DNA of 64,000 nt from Elusimicrobiota bacterium (GCA_030696455.1 JAUYSH010000110.1:1-64000), one strand, 5' to 3'. Positions 8,775-18,845 are shown, counted from the first letter of the stretch. Notes: a model not told the origin generated them from the sequence alone. Numbers and translations: made by a program.

Positions 8775-10115
8775 ATGATCGCCATCGCTTTCTCCGCCTT
8801 AATCGCGTTTTCCGTTCCCGTTTCAGCCGCCGTGCCGGCCAAGGGCTACGTCGTGAAGACCTCGGGCACGCAGATCTGGCTCGACTTGACCGCCGCCGAC
8901 GGCGCCGCCCCGGGCCGAGGCTTCGCGGTCTATGAGGAAGGCGAGGACATCAAGCACCCCGTCACCGGGGAGCAACTGGGCAAGGCCGAGCGCAAGCTCG
9001 CCGAAGGGAAGCTCGAGGAGGTCGCGGATAAGTTCTCCGTCGGCCGTCTGGGCGAGCCCGCCCCCCACGTCCAGGCCGGCGCGCGCGCGCGCCTGACCTC
9101 TCCCGCCCCCGCTCCGCCCGCCGCGCCCGCCTCCTCGCGCCTTCCCGGCGAAGCCGAGCTGCGCGGTCCCCGGACCCGCGGGGCCGCCTTCCCGTACGTC
9201 ATCACCGCCATGGCCGTCGCCGATTTCGACGGGTCCGGGGCCAAGCAGGTCGTGCTTTCGGACGACAAAGCTTTCCGCCTCTATGCCTATCCCGCGGCGG
9301 AGCACAAGGTGCTCGCCCAGATCGACATCCCGGGAACCGGCGCGCGCATCCTCTCACTCGAGGCGGCCGATCTCGACGGCAACGGCAAGGCCGAGCTCTT
9401 CGTCTCGATCTACAACGAGGGCTTCCGCCGCCTCGAGACGTCGGTGTTCGCGCTCGAGGAGGGCAAGTGGGCCAAGAAGGCCGACCTGCCGCTGCTCGTG
9501 CGGGCGCACCAGAACGCCAAGGGCGAGCCGAGCCTCGCCTCCCAGCAGATCCAGGACGACAAGACCTTCCCCTTCGGCGCGGTTTACCCGCTCGTCTACA
9601 AGGACGGCAAGTACGCCCAGGGCCGACCGAAGCTCAACCCCAAGCGCGCCGACTGGCTGTACGGCTTCTCCTACGCCCAGCTCGACGCCGCCGGCGAGCC
9701 GGCCGCCCTCTACCTGACCAGCGTCAACAGCCTGCGCGCCCAGTTCGCCAAGGGCCATTGGCGCTCCAAGGAGGGCTTCGGCCAGAGCCCGACCCGCGTG
9801 CGCTGGTACGAGAAGCTGCTCGAGTTCCATCCACCGATGCTCGCGACCTACAACGACTCGGGCTTCGACAAGCTCTACATCATCCGCAACCTTGCGATGC
9901 TCGGCGGCCTCGCCAACCCCTTCGGCCTGTTCAACGGCGGAGAGATCCACGCCAAGACCTGGACCGGGGTCGCCTTCGAGACCGCGTGGAAGGCGGACCT
10001 CGGCGGCTCCTCCCCCGGCTTCGCCCTCGTCGAGGCCGAGGCTGGCCGCAAGGAGCTCCTCGTCGCCGTCGCGGGCGCCACCGGCAAGTCGGCGGTCTGG
10101 ACCTTCGACCCCTAG
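8775..10115 (+). CDS. Secreted FG-GAP/VCBS-like repeat protein
   Basis: Signal peptide; MAVADFDGSGAKQVVLSDD and LEAADLDGNGKAELFVSIYN. Confidence 0.72.
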   Translation: MIAIAFSALIAFSVPVSAAVPAKGYVVKTSGTQIWLDLTAADGAAPGRGFAVYEEGEDIKHPVTGEQLGKAERKLAEGKLEEVADKFSVGRLGEPAPHVQAGARARLTSPAPAPPAAPASSRLPGEAELRGPRTRGAAFPYVITAMAVADFDGSGAKQVVLSDDKAFRLYAYPAAEHKVLAQIDIPGTGARILSLEAADLDGNGKAELFVSIYNEGFRRLETSVFALEEGKWAKKADLPLLVRAHQNAKGEPSLASQQIQDDKTFPFGAVYPLVYKDGKYAQGRPKLNPKRADWLYGFSYAQLDAAGEPAALYLTSVNSLRAQFAKGHWRSKEGFGQSPTRVRWYEKLLEFHPPMLATYNDSGFDKLYIIRNLAMLGGLANPFGLFNGGEIHAKTWTGVAFETAWKADLGGSSPGFALVEAEAGRKELLVAVAGATGKSAVWTFDP

Positions 10116-10511
10116 ATGATGACCGGCCGCAAGATCCTGGTCGTCGACGACGACCCCTCTATCCGCGAGATCCTCTCCCTCCAGCTGACGCGCCTCGGCT
10201 TCGAGGTCGCCACGGCGGGCGACGGCCTGGAGGCCGTGACGGCCTTCAAGGCCGGGGCCCCCGACGTGATCCTCATGGACCTCATGATGCCGCGCCTCGA
10301 CGGCCTCGCGGCCTGCCAGCAGATCCGCGCCGTGGAAAAGAAGACCGGCGCCAAACGCACCCCCGTCCTCTTCCTCACCGCCCGCGACTCGACCCACGAC
10401 AAGACCAGCGCGGCGCTGTCCGGCGGCGATGAGTTCGTCGCCAAGCCGGTCAGCATTCGGGAACTCACCGAGCGACTCGAGGCGATCCTCCTCAGAAAGG
10501 GGAAGCCGTGA
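10116..10511 (+). CDS. CheY-like response regulator (stand-alone REC)
   Basis: ILVVDDDPSIREIL, DVILMDLMMPRLDG, FLTA, AKP. Confidence 0.9.
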   Translation: MMTGRKILVVDDDPSIREILSLQLTRLGFEVATAGDGLEAVTAFKAGAPDVILMDLMMPRLDGLAACQQIRAVEKKTGAKRTPVLFLTARDSTHDKTSAALSGGDEFVAKPVSIRELTERLEAILLRKGKP

Positions 10512-11473
10512 AAACCTTCGCGGTCGCGCTGGCGCTGCTGTCCGCCCCGGCGGCCGCGGCGGGCTTCGGGGACTCCTCGATGGGCCGCAAGCCCTACGGC
10601 GTCCTGCTCCTCGCGCCCGACACCGGCGGGGCGTTCAAGACCGAGCTTTCATTCATTCGCTCGCAGCTCCAAGGCGTCCCCCTCGACAGCGTCGAGACCT
10701 TCAACGACGGTACCGCGGTCCAGCGCGCCGTCGACCGGCTCAACGCCCAGCACGTCTCCAAGATCGTCGCCATCCCCCTCGACCTCGTCTCCGAGTCGGC
10801 GGGCATGGAGCACCTGCGCTATCTGTTCGGCATCCGCGAGCAGCCGGTCTCCGACCGCCCCGACGACACGCGCGCCCCGACGGCCCCGGTCAAATCCCTC
10901 AACAAGAGCTCCATCGTCCTCCCCGGCCGCGGCCCCAAGCGCCTGAAAAGCGACGCCGAGCTCGTCCTCACCGCGACCATCGACAAGTCCCCCGCGCTGG
11001 CCGAGATTCTGGGCGAGCGCGCCGTCGCGCTGGCCCGCGACCCCGCCAAGGAGGCCGTCCTCCTCGTCGGCGTCGGCCCCCGCTCGGACAAGTCGCTCGA
11101 CGCCTGGAAGACGGCCGCCTCCGCGATCGCCGAGACTGTCCGCGTCAAGGGCGGCTTCCGCGCGAGCGGCATCCTCTGGGTCCGCGACGGCACCCGCGCC
11201 GGCCAGCAGGACAAGGACCGCGATGAGAACCGTGCCACTTTGCGCGGCCTCGTCACCGCGGGCGGCGTCGTCGCAGTGCCATTGGCCCTCGACGGCCGCC
11301 GCGCCGGCAAGCTGCTCCAGCGCCAGCTCGGCTCCGGCGGCTACCGCTGGAACGGCAAGGGCGTCCTCGGCGACCCGCGCCTGGCCGAGTGGATCGTCTC
11401 CATCTCCAAGGCCGCTTCCGCTCTTCCCGACGTCCGCCGATTCAAAGACAACGCTCAAGGGGGATTCCGATGA
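10508..11473 (+). CDS. Secreted protein with two CbiX/sirohydrochlorin-chelatase-like halves (tentative)
   Basis: Signal peptide; two alpha/beta units starting YGVLLLAPDTGG and EAVLLVGVGPRSD. Confidence 0.45.
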   Translation: MKTFAVALALLSAPAAAAGFGDSSMGRKPYGVLLLAPDTGGAFKTELSFIRSQLQGVPLDSVETFNDGTAVQRAVDRLNAQHVSKIVAIPLDLVSESAGMEHLRYLFGIREQPVSDRPDDTRAPTAPVKSLNKSSIVLPGRGPKRLKSDAELVLTATIDKSPALAEILGERAVALARDPAKEAVLLVGVGPRSDKSLDAWKTAASAIAETVRVKGGFRASGILWVRDGTRAGQQDKDRDENRATLRGLVTAGGVVAVPLALDGRRAGKLLQRQLGSGGYRWNGKGVLGDPRLAEWIVSISKAASALPDVRRFKDNAQGGFR

Positions 11474-12219
11474 CCGACAAAACCACTCTCAACACCGAGC
11501 AGGTGAAGGTGCTCGACAAGGGCTTCGTGCGCCTCGTCGACTTCATGGGCGGCGACCAGGGCGTCGTCGACGCCGCGCGCGTTTCTTACGGCGGCGTTTC
11601 CAAAGGCCCCGAGGCCGACAAGAAGCTCATCGCCTACCTCCTCAAGCACTCCCACCTCACGCCCTTCGAGCACGCGGTCTTCAAGTTCCACGTCTCCGCC
11701 CCGATCTTCGTCGCGCGCCAGTGGTTCCGCCATCGCTTCGCCGCCTACAACGAAGTGTCGTTCCGGTACACCGAAGTCAAAGATTACTTCTACATGCCCG
11801 CGAAGTGGCGCGGCCAGGATAAGAAAAACAAGCAAGCGTCCTCGGCCTCCGCGGAGCTCGACCAGAAGACCCTTCACGACATGTTCGCCAAGCAGGTCGA
11901 CGCCTCCCTCAACACCTATAAAAAGATGATCGAGCACGGCGTGGCCCGCGAGATGGCCCGCATGGTCCTGCCCGTCAACCTCTACACCGAGTTCTACTGG
12001 ACGGTCAACGCCCGCAGCCTCATGAACTTCGTGGCCCTGCGCGCCGACGCGCACGCCCAGCTCGAGATCCAGGCCTACGGCGAGGCGCTCGCCGCCCAGT
12101 TCAAGAACCTCATGCCCTGGACGTACGAGGCGTTCCTGCGCGACGGCTGGAAGGGCGAGAACCCGATCATCGCCGCCGAGAAGGCCGCCCTGCCGGCCCT
12201 TCAGACCGCTTCTAAATAA
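11470..12219 (+). CDS. thyX: FAD-dependent thymidylate synthase ThyX
   Basis: RQWFRHRFAAYNEVSFRYTE signature; EMARMVLPVNLYTEFYWTVNARSLMNF. Confidence 0.95.
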   Translation: MTDKTTLNTEQVKVLDKGFVRLVDFMGGDQGVVDAARVSYGGVSKGPEADKKLIAYLLKHSHLTPFEHAVFKFHVSAPIFVARQWFRHRFAAYNEVSFRYTEVKDYFYMPAKWRGQDKKNKQASSASAELDQKTLHDMFAKQVDASLNTYKKMIEHGVAREMARMVLPVNLYTEFYWTVNARSLMNFVALRADAHAQLEIQAYGEALAAQFKNLMPWTYEAFLRDGWKGENPIIAAEKAALPALQTASK

Positions 12220-12223
12220 AGCG

Positions 12224-12676
12224 GTGCCGAGGTACGAAGTGGTGCTGGTCCGCCCCGACATCGCGGGCAACACCGGCCAGATCGGGCGCTCCTGCATGGC
12301 GCTCGGCTGCCGCCTGCACCTCGTCCACCCGCTCGGCTACAAGATCACCGACGCGAACCTCAAGCGCGCGGGCCTCGACTACTGGCCGAACCTCGACCTC
12401 AAGCAGCACGACAGCGTGAAGGACTGGATGATCAGCGTCGAGCCCGAGCGCGAGATGTGGCTGCTCTCGACCAAGGCCGAGAAGGACTGGGACCCCGGCG
12501 AGGTCGCGCCCGGCGCCACCCTCGTCTTCGGCTCCGAGACGGGCGGTCTTCCCGACGAGGTCCACGCGCGCTGGCCCGGCCGCGAGCGCAGGATTCCCAT
12601 CGACCCGCGCGCCCGAAGCCTCAACCTCTCCGCCTGCGTCGCGATGACGCTCGGCAGCCTGATCTTTCGCAAGTAG
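12224..12676 (+). CDS. trmL: tRNA (cytidine(34)-2'-O)-methyltransferase TrmL, SPOUT family
   Basis: VLVRPDIAGNTGQIGRSCMALG, LVFGSETGGLP, IPIDPRARSLNLSACVAM. Confidence 0.88.
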   Translation: MPRYEVVLVRPDIAGNTGQIGRSCMALGCRLHLVHPLGYKITDANLKRAGLDYWPNLDLKQHDSVKDWMISVEPEREMWLLSTKAEKDWDPGEVAPGATLVFGSETGGLPDEVHARWPGRERRIPIDPRARSLNLSACVAMTLGSLIFRK

Positions 12677-12723
12677 CGAACTGTTTCCGGAAACAGTTCG
12701 GAGCTCGCGCCGCGCGCGAGCTC
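12677..12723. repeat. Family A palindrome plus adjacent hairpin between convergent genes
   Basis: cgaactgtttccggaaacagttcg (24-bp palindrome) then gagctcgcg-ccgcg-cgcgagctc. Confidence 0.92.
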
Positions 12724-12736
12724 CCCGGCTATCCGA

Positions 12737-13213
12737 TCAGGGCTTGGCGGGCGCCCTTCGGGCCAGGTTCTCGGCGATCATGGCCTTGACCTCGTCGGCG
12801 TCGCGGGCGATGCGCTTGAGCTCGAGGACGGCCAGCTTCTGGACGCGCAGCTTCTCGCGGACCGAGGCCATGATCTGGAGCTTCTCGCGCTCGGTGATGT
12901 TCGGGTAGTCGCGGTGATCGGGGTTCGCCGCGATCTCCTTGATAAGCCCGGGGGTCATGCGGTCATCGTACTTGCGGTAGGCCACGACGATGTCCTCGAT
13001 GGCCAGCTCCGCCTCATCCGAGCGCAGTTCCGTCTCGCGGCGCTTGTCCTGGAGGACGAACAGGCGCTCGTACAGGGCGGCCAGGGCGAGGTTCTCGTTG
13101 CCCTCGACGGCGGTCCGGGCCATGGTCAGGCCTTGGGCGACGGAGGCGTCGAACTCCGCTGCGAACGACGAGGCGGGGACGGCCAGGAGGGCGGCGAGGA
13201 GGATCGGTTTCAT
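12737..13213 (-). CDS. Secreted hypothetical protein
   Basis: Signal peptide MKPILLAALLAVPASSFA; TAGAAT (13220-13225) 6 nt upstream of ATG. Confidence 0.7.
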   Translation of the reverse strand: MKPILLAALLAVPASSFAAEFDASVAQGLTMARTAVEGNENLALAALYERLFVLQDKRRETELRSDEAELAIEDIVVAYRKYDDRMTPGLIKEIAANPDHRDYPNITEREKLQIMASVREKLRVQKLAVLELKRIARDADEVKAMIAENLARRAPAKP

Positions 13214-13274
13214 GAGCCGATTCTAGCACGATTCTTAAGCCAGCGGCGCGAGCGACTTTGACAAGTCGACGGCA

Positions 13275-13314
13275 ACTGTTTCCGGAAACAGTCGACTGAC
13301 GGTACCGTCAGTCG
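13275..13314. repeat. Family A palindrome plus a second, unrelated palindrome, in a divergent intergenic region
   Basis: actgtttccggaaacagt followed by cgactgacggtaccgtcagtcg. Confidence 0.92.
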
Positions 13315-13400
13315 GGAAGCAAACTGGGAGCTTCTGCCCATTGCGCGGCCCTCGTTTTCCCCTTACAATTGCACGTCGGCCAATTTGCTACCCTCCCCCC

Positions 13401-14405
13401 ATGAAGCGGATTCTCTGCGCCGGCCTCGTTTTCCTCGCCGCCCACGCGGGCGCGGCGATGCCCGCCAAGGTCAAGCGCGGCAACCTCGAGATCCGGGTGA
13501 AGGTCACGGGCACGGTCATCGCCGACGACATCTTCCGCATCAAGTCCACGATCGAGGGCCGCGTCGAGAGCGTGCTGACCTCGACATACGTCTGGCGCGG
13601 CGCCGACCAGCATCTCGCGTTCCTGGCCCATAAGGAGCTCGCGGCGATGCTCGACTCCAAGGGCGCGCAGAACGTGGACATCCTCGAGGACCGCTGGCAG
13701 CGCGTTTACCGGCCGACCTCGGCGCGCTGTCCGGACACGTGCTTCATCCTCAAGAGTTTCCTGAAGCCCAAGACCTGGGTGCGGCCCGAGTCGGTGATGT
13801 TCGAGGCGGCGTCGACGCTCAAGCTCGTCGCCCGCGTCCGGCCCGAGGACGCCTCCTGGATCCGCGACGGCCAGGACCTGGTCTTTTGGCCGCTCAACGA
13901 CCCGAAGCGCCGGCTCAAGGGCCGGGTGGCCAAGTTCATCCTCGACATCCAAGGGGAAAAGGTCACGCCCGGCGGCACCTTTACCCTGCTCATGTCGCCG
14001 GACCGGTACTTCAATCCGGGCACCGAATGGGAAGGCGAGATCGTGCCCATGTCGAAGAAGGACGTGCTTTACGTGCCCACCGGCGCGCTGATCCGCGAAG
14101 GCGGCGCCACCTATCTCCCCGTGCGCGTCTCGACCGGGATCACGACGGAAGGGCTGACCCAGATCACGGCCGGCATCGAGGTCAACCGCGACGTCCTGGT
14201 GCTCGACGACGAGCAGCTGAAGGGCTCCCAGCGGCACCGGCAGGAGGCGGACCTCGAAGCCCTGCGCGCGAAGGCGCGCGCGCAGCGCGGCGAGGAGGAA
14301 TCAGCCGGCCCGTCCATCGACCCCGTACCCGTGAAGAAGAAGCCCAAGCACGCCGAGGTCTTGGACGACATCGATTACGGAGAGGATCCCTATGGCGAGC
14401 CCTAG
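13401..14405 (+). CDS. Secreted HlyD/RND-adaptor-like protein
   Basis: GTVIADDIFRIKSTIEGRVESV and GALIREGGATYLPVRVSTGITTEGLTQITAGIEVNRDVLV pattern. Confidence 0.65.
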   Translation: MKRILCAGLVFLAAHAGAAMPAKVKRGNLEIRVKVTGTVIADDIFRIKSTIEGRVESVLTSTYVWRGADQHLAFLAHKELAAMLDSKGAQNVDILEDRWQRVYRPTSARCPDTCFILKSFLKPKTWVRPESVMFEAASTLKLVARVRPEDASWIRDGQDLVFWPLNDPKRRLKGRVAKFILDIQGEKVTPGGTFTLLMSPDRYFNPGTEWEGEIVPMSKKDVLYVPTGALIREGGATYLPVRVSTGITTEGLTQITAGIEVNRDVLVLDDEQLKGSQRHRQEADLEALRAKARAQRGEEESAGPSIDPVPVKKKPKHAEVLDDIDYGEDPYGEP

Positions 14406-15636
14406 CAAGCCCAACATCGCGCCGACGCGCCGCGTCCTGGCGATCGTGCTGGCCGGCGGCAAGGGCGAGCGCCTGCACCCGCTGACGCACGAGCGCTCCA
14501 AGCCGGCCGTGCCCTTCGGCGGCAAGTACCGCATCGTCGATTTCGTCCTCTCCAACCTCGTCAACTCGGGCATGCTCTCGATCTACGTTCTCGTGCAGTA
14601 CATGTCGCAGAGCCTCATCGAGCACCTGCGCTCCAACTGGCGAACCGCCGGCCTCACGCGGGAGCACTTCATCACCGTCGTGCCCCCGCAGATGCGCCTG
14701 GGCACGATGTGGTACCGCGGGACGGCGGACGCGGTGCGCCAGAACCTGAACCTGATCCACGACTACGACCCCGACTTCGTCGTCGTCTTCGGCGCGGACC
14801 ACGTCTACCGCATGGACGTCGGGCAGATGGTGCAGTGGCACGTCGAGAAAGGCGCCGACGTGACGATCTCGACGATCCCGGTCCCCTTGAAGAGCGTCCC
14901 GTCCTTCGGCATCGTGGAGACGGACGCGAAGGGGCGCGTGTCCGGCTTCGTCGAGAAGCCTTTGACGGCGGATCCGATGCCGGGAAGCACGACCCACGCG
15001 CTGGCGTCGATGGGCAATTACGTCTTCACCAAGGACGTTCTCGTGGATCTGCTCAAGAATCACCACAAAGACGAAAGCGATCTCGACTTCGGGAAGAACG
15101 TCCTCCCGGCCATCCTGAAATCCCATAAATTGTACGCCTACGACTTCTCGACCAACGTGCTGCCCGGGCTCAAGCCGTACGAGGAGCAATCCTACTGGCG
15201 CGACGTGGGGACGCTGAGCGCGTACTACCAGTCGAACATGGACATACTGGGAGCCCGACCCCGGCTCAACCTCAATAATCGCCGCTGGTTCATCCACTCC
15301 GGGCGCTACGACGGCCCCCCTGCCAAAGTGCTCGACGGCAAGCTGACGAACTGCATCATCAGCGACGGCTGCTTCGTGCGCAACGCGACGATCAAGAACT
15401 CGATCATCGGGCGCGGGGTGCACATCCACGACGGCGCGGTGATCGAGGACTCGATCATCATGGACTTCTGCAAGGTCCGCTCCGAAGCCCACCTCAAGCG
15501 CGTGATCGTGGACCGCTTCAACGAGATCCCGACGAAGCTGAAGGTCGGCTTCAACGCCGAGGAGGACGCGAAGCGCTATTTCGTCGATCCGAGCGGCCTC
15601 GTGATCGTCCCGCGCGGCGAAACCCTCCAGCGGTGA
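14392..15636 (+). CDS. glgC: Glucose-1-phosphate adenylyltransferase
   Basis: AIVLAGGKGERLHPLTHERSKPAVPFGGKYRIVDFVLSN; FGADHVYRMD; C-terminal left-handed beta-helix. Confidence 0.95.
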   Translation: MASPSKPNIAPTRRVLAIVLAGGKGERLHPLTHERSKPAVPFGGKYRIVDFVLSNLVNSGMLSIYVLVQYMSQSLIEHLRSNWRTAGLTREHFITVVPPQMRLGTMWYRGTADAVRQNLNLIHDYDPDFVVVFGADHVYRMDVGQMVQWHVEKGADVTISTIPVPLKSVPSFGIVETDAKGRVSGFVEKPLTADPMPGSTTHALASMGNYVFTKDVLVDLLKNHHKDESDLDFGKNVLPAILKSHKLYAYDFSTNVLPGLKPYEEQSYWRDVGTLSAYYQSNMDILGARPRLNLNNRRWFIHSGRYDGPPAKVLDGKLTNCIISDGCFVRNATIKNSIIGRGVHIHDGAVIEDSIIMDFCKVRSEAHLKRVIVDRFNEIPTKLKVGFNAEEDAKRYFVDPSGLVIVPRGETLQR

Positions 15637-16325
15637 GCGCCCGGGTTCTCGCCGTCGAGGACACCCCCGCGCTGCGCGCGCTGCTGCAGCTGTGCCTGAC
15701 GCGGGCGGGCTACGCCGTCGTCCTCGCCGAGGACGGCGGGGCCGCGGTGGAGATGTTCCTCGCCGGGGAATTCGACGCGGTCGTCATGGACATCCAGATG
15801 CCGGTGCTCGACGGCCTCGCGGCGGTCGCGCGCATGCGCGAATGGGAGAAAGGTCAAAATCGCGCTCCGGTTCCCATGCTCGCGCTGACCGCGAACACGG
15901 AGCCCGGCGACCTGCGCCGCTGCCTCGAGGCGGGCTTCACGGCGACGGTGCGCAAGCCCTTCGGCCTCGAGGACCTCCTGGCCGCCGTCGCGCGCGAACT
16001 CGGCGCCCGTCCCGCGCCTGCCGGCGATGATCGCATCCTCATCGCCGCAGATCCCGAGTTCGCCGATCTCATCCCGCCGTTCCTCGACAACTGCCGGCGC
16101 GAGGCCTCCGCGATGCGGCGGGCCCTCGAACGAGGAGACTACAAGGAGATCGCCGCCGCGAGCCACAAGCTGACGGGCGCGGGCGCCAGCTTCGGATTTC
16201 AACCCCTCAGCGACGAAAGCCGCCGCATCGAGGCCGCGGCGAAGTCCGCCGACCCCGCGGGCGTGAAAGCCCATCTCGAGGCGATCGGGCTCTACCTCGA
16301 CAAGGTGAAGGTGATCTATCCATGA
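15633..16325 (+). CDS. REC-HPt protein
   Basis: REC VVMDIQMPVLDG, ALTA, RKP; HPt AASHKLTGAGASFGFQPLS. Confidence 0.88.
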   Translation: MSARVLAVEDTPALRALLQLCLTRAGYAVVLAEDGGAAVEMFLAGEFDAVVMDIQMPVLDGLAAVARMREWEKGQNRAPVPMLALTANTEPGDLRRCLEAGFTATVRKPFGLEDLLAAVARELGARPAPAGDDRILIAADPEFADLIPPFLDNCRREASAMRRALERGDYKEIAAASHKLTGAGASFGFQPLSDESRRIEAAAKSADPAGVKAHLEAIGLYLDKVKVIYP

Positions 16326-18739
16326 GCGAAGCCCTCAAGCCCCTGATCCTGAGCGTCGAGGACGACGACAGCATGCGGATGCTGATCGAGCGAATCCTCG
16401 TCAACGGCGGCTACGCCGTGCGTCCCTTTCCGGACGGAAAAGCGGCGCTCGAATGGCTGAAGACCGGCCGCCCCGACCTGATCCTGACCGACGTGATGAT
16501 GCCCGGCGCGACCGGCTACGAATTCTGCGCCCAGCTCCAGTCCGACCCGGAGCTGGCGCTGATCCCCGTCATCTTCCTGACCGCGCTCGACACCGCGCAG
16601 GACAAGACGCAGGCGCTGGCCGCGGGCGCGGTGGGCTTCCTCGCCAAGCCTCTCGACAAGAAGTCCCTGCTCGAGGCCGTCGCCGAGCATGCCCGGACCA
16701 AGGGCCGCTGGGCCGGGCTGAAGGAGGGCCTCGTCGCCGCGGCCTGGGCGCCCGACGCGCAGCGGCCGCGCTTCGCGACCGTCAAGCTCGCCGCGGAATC
16801 CGCGGGACTGGAGTATCTCGCGAACATCAATCCCGAGACGATCCGCCTCGGCGTCCTGCCGGCCCCGTTCTGCCGGAAGAATCAGGTGATCGCGGTCGAG
16901 GACGCTCGAGGGCCCGCCTTCGTCGTGGGTGACCCGTTCAACCGGGAGCTCCTCGGCCTGCTCGGCCGCTACGCCGAGGGCGCCGAGGCCCGCATACTCG
17001 TCACCGAACCCCCGAACATCGCGATGCTGCTAAAGCGGCCCGACAAGGACCGGCTCAAGTCCCGCCTCGACGACGGCCTCGAGGAGGTTTCCATCGCCGA
17101 GATCTCGGCGAACATCCTCGACAGCGCGGTCTACGAGCGCGCCAGCGACATCCACATCGAGCCGAAGAGCGACGCGACCGTCGTGCGCTTCCGCATCGAC
17201 GGAGACATGCGCGAGGTCTACCAGCTCAAATCCCTGACGGGCCTGCAGCTGATCACCCGCTTCAAGGCGCAGGGCCGGCTCGACATCGCGGAACGGCGCA
17301 AGCCCCAGGACGGGTCGATGGAGCTCGAGATCGACGGCCGCACCTTCATCCTGCGCCTCGCCACGACCTGCACCCCGGCCGGCGAGAGCCTGATCCTGCG
17401 CCTGCTCGAGCCCTGGGCCAAGGCGAAGCCTCTCGAGGAGCTCGGGATGTCCCCCGCGCAGGTCAAGCACATGGTGGACTTCGCCCACCGCAACCACGGG
17501 CTGATCGTCATCGCCGGGCCGACGGGCTCGGGGAAGACGACGACGATCTACAGCCTTCTCCAGCACATCGACTGCAAGAAGCGCAGCCTGATCTCCGTCG
17601 AGGACCCGGTCGAGTACCGCATCCCCAGCGCCAACCAGCAGCAGGTCGACGAGAAGGCGGGCCTCACCTTCGAAGCCCTGCTGAAGTCCTCGCTGCGCCA
17701 GGACCCCGACATCCTGTTCTTGGGCGAGATGCGCGACCCCTTCTCCGCGAAGATGGCGATCGACTTCTCGAGCACCGGCCACCTGACGATCAGTTCCGTG
17801 CACACGACGAACGCGACGACGGCGATCTTCCGCCTCGAGCGCATCGGCATCACGCGCGGGGCCATGGCCGACAGTATTTTGGGCGTGATCGCCCAGAAGC
17901 TGCTCAAGCGCCTCTGCCCTCACTGCAAGAAGACCGGGCCGACGACGGACGAGGAGCGCGCCTGGTTCGCCCCGTTCACCGACGACATCCCCGCCCAGGT
18001 CGCGCGCCCCGTCGGCTGCCTCAAGTGCGGCGGCACGGGCTTCCTCGGCCGTGAGGGCATCTACGAGATCGTGAAGTTCTACCCGGAGATCTCGGACATG
18101 ATCCGCCGCGACGTCCCGATCTCCCAGATCCGCGATTTCGCCCGGCAACGCGGCGATATCCTGATCGTCGACCACGCCGTCGAGAAGGTCCGCGCCCTGC
18201 TCTTCGACGCCCGCAACGTCTACGAGAACGTTTTGCTCGAGGAGTCGGAATACCGCCGATCACCGGGCGCCAAGATCGCGGCCGCCGATCCCGTGCCGTC
18301 GAATTCGGCCGAGGCCGCGAATCGGACCAATACGCCCCCAAAACCTCCCGCCATCATCATGGACGCCGGGAAGGCTACGGCAACGATACTCGTCGCCGAG
18401 GACGACGCCGACACCCGCTTCCTGATCCAGCGCGTGCTCGAGAACCAAGGCTACGCCGTCACGACCGCCGCCGACGGCGTCGAGGCCCTCTCCCGTCTCG
18501 CGGCGGGGACCTTCGACCTCATCCTGTCCGACGTCAACATGCCCAACCTCGACGGCCTCAAGCTGATGGAGATCAAGGCGCAGAAGAGGATCGATACGCC
18601 CGTGATCTTCTTCACCGCCGAAGAAGAAGGCGAGGCCCGGGCGCTCGCGCTGGGCGCCGAGGACTACATCAAGAAGCCCGCCGCCAAGGAAGTGATCGTC
18701 CAGCGCGTGCGCCGCGCGCTGGAGCGGCGGAAGCGATGA
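16322..18739 (+). CDS. REC - PilB/GspE-type secretion ATPase - REC fusion
   Basis: REC1 LTDVMMP/FLTA/AKP; Walker A IAGPTGSGKTTT; DILFLGEMRDPFS; CPHCX(n)CLKCGGTG; REC2 LSDVNMPNLDG/FFTA/KKP. Confidence 0.93.
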   Translation: MSEALKPLILSVEDDDSMRMLIERILVNGGYAVRPFPDGKAALEWLKTGRPDLILTDVMMPGATGYEFCAQLQSDPELALIPVIFLTALDTAQDKTQALAAGAVGFLAKPLDKKSLLEAVAEHARTKGRWAGLKEGLVAAAWAPDAQRPRFATVKLAAESAGLEYLANINPETIRLGVLPAPFCRKNQVIAVEDARGPAFVVGDPFNRELLGLLGRYAEGAEARILVTEPPNIAMLLKRPDKDRLKSRLDDGLEEVSIAEISANILDSAVYERASDIHIEPKSDATVVRFRIDGDMREVYQLKSLTGLQLITRFKAQGRLDIAERRKPQDGSMELEIDGRTFILRLATTCTPAGESLILRLLEPWAKAKPLEELGMSPAQVKHMVDFAHRNHGLIVIAGPTGSGKTTTIYSLLQHIDCKKRSLISVEDPVEYRIPSANQQQVDEKAGLTFEALLKSSLRQDPDILFLGEMRDPFSAKMAIDFSSTGHLTISSVHTTNATTAIFRLERIGITRGAMADSILGVIAQKLLKRLCPHCKKTGPTTDEERAWFAPFTDDIPAQVARPVGCLKCGGTGFLGREGIYEIVKFYPEISDMIRRDVPISQIRDFARQRGDILIVDHAVEKVRALLFDARNVYENVLLEESEYRRSPGAKIAAADPVPSNSAEAANRTNTPPKPPAIIMDAGKATATILVAEDDADTRFLIQRVLENQGYAVTTAADGVEALSRLAAGTFDLILSDVNMPNLDGLKLMEIKAQKRIDTPVIFFTAEEEGEARALALGAEDYIKKPAAKEVIVQRVRRALERRKR

Positions 18740-18759
18740 GCCTCCTCACCGGCGGCTGA

Positions 18760-18801
18760 GCTGTTTCCGGAAACAGCCGCGGCGGCTCGCGCCGTCGCGA
18801 G
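18760..18801. repeat. Family A palindrome plus adjacent hairpin
   Basis: gctgtttccggaaacagc then ctcgcg-ccgt-cgcgag. Confidence 0.9.
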
Positions 18802-18833
18802 TTCCTCCCCTGCGCGACCCGGGGCGAAATGGT

Positions 18834-18839
18834 TACAAT
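18834..18839 (+). promoter_or_regulatory. -10 box TACAAT, 6 nt upstream of the GTG at 18846
   Basis: ggtTACAATgacctcGTG. Confidence 0.55.
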
Positions 18840-18845
18840 GACCTC

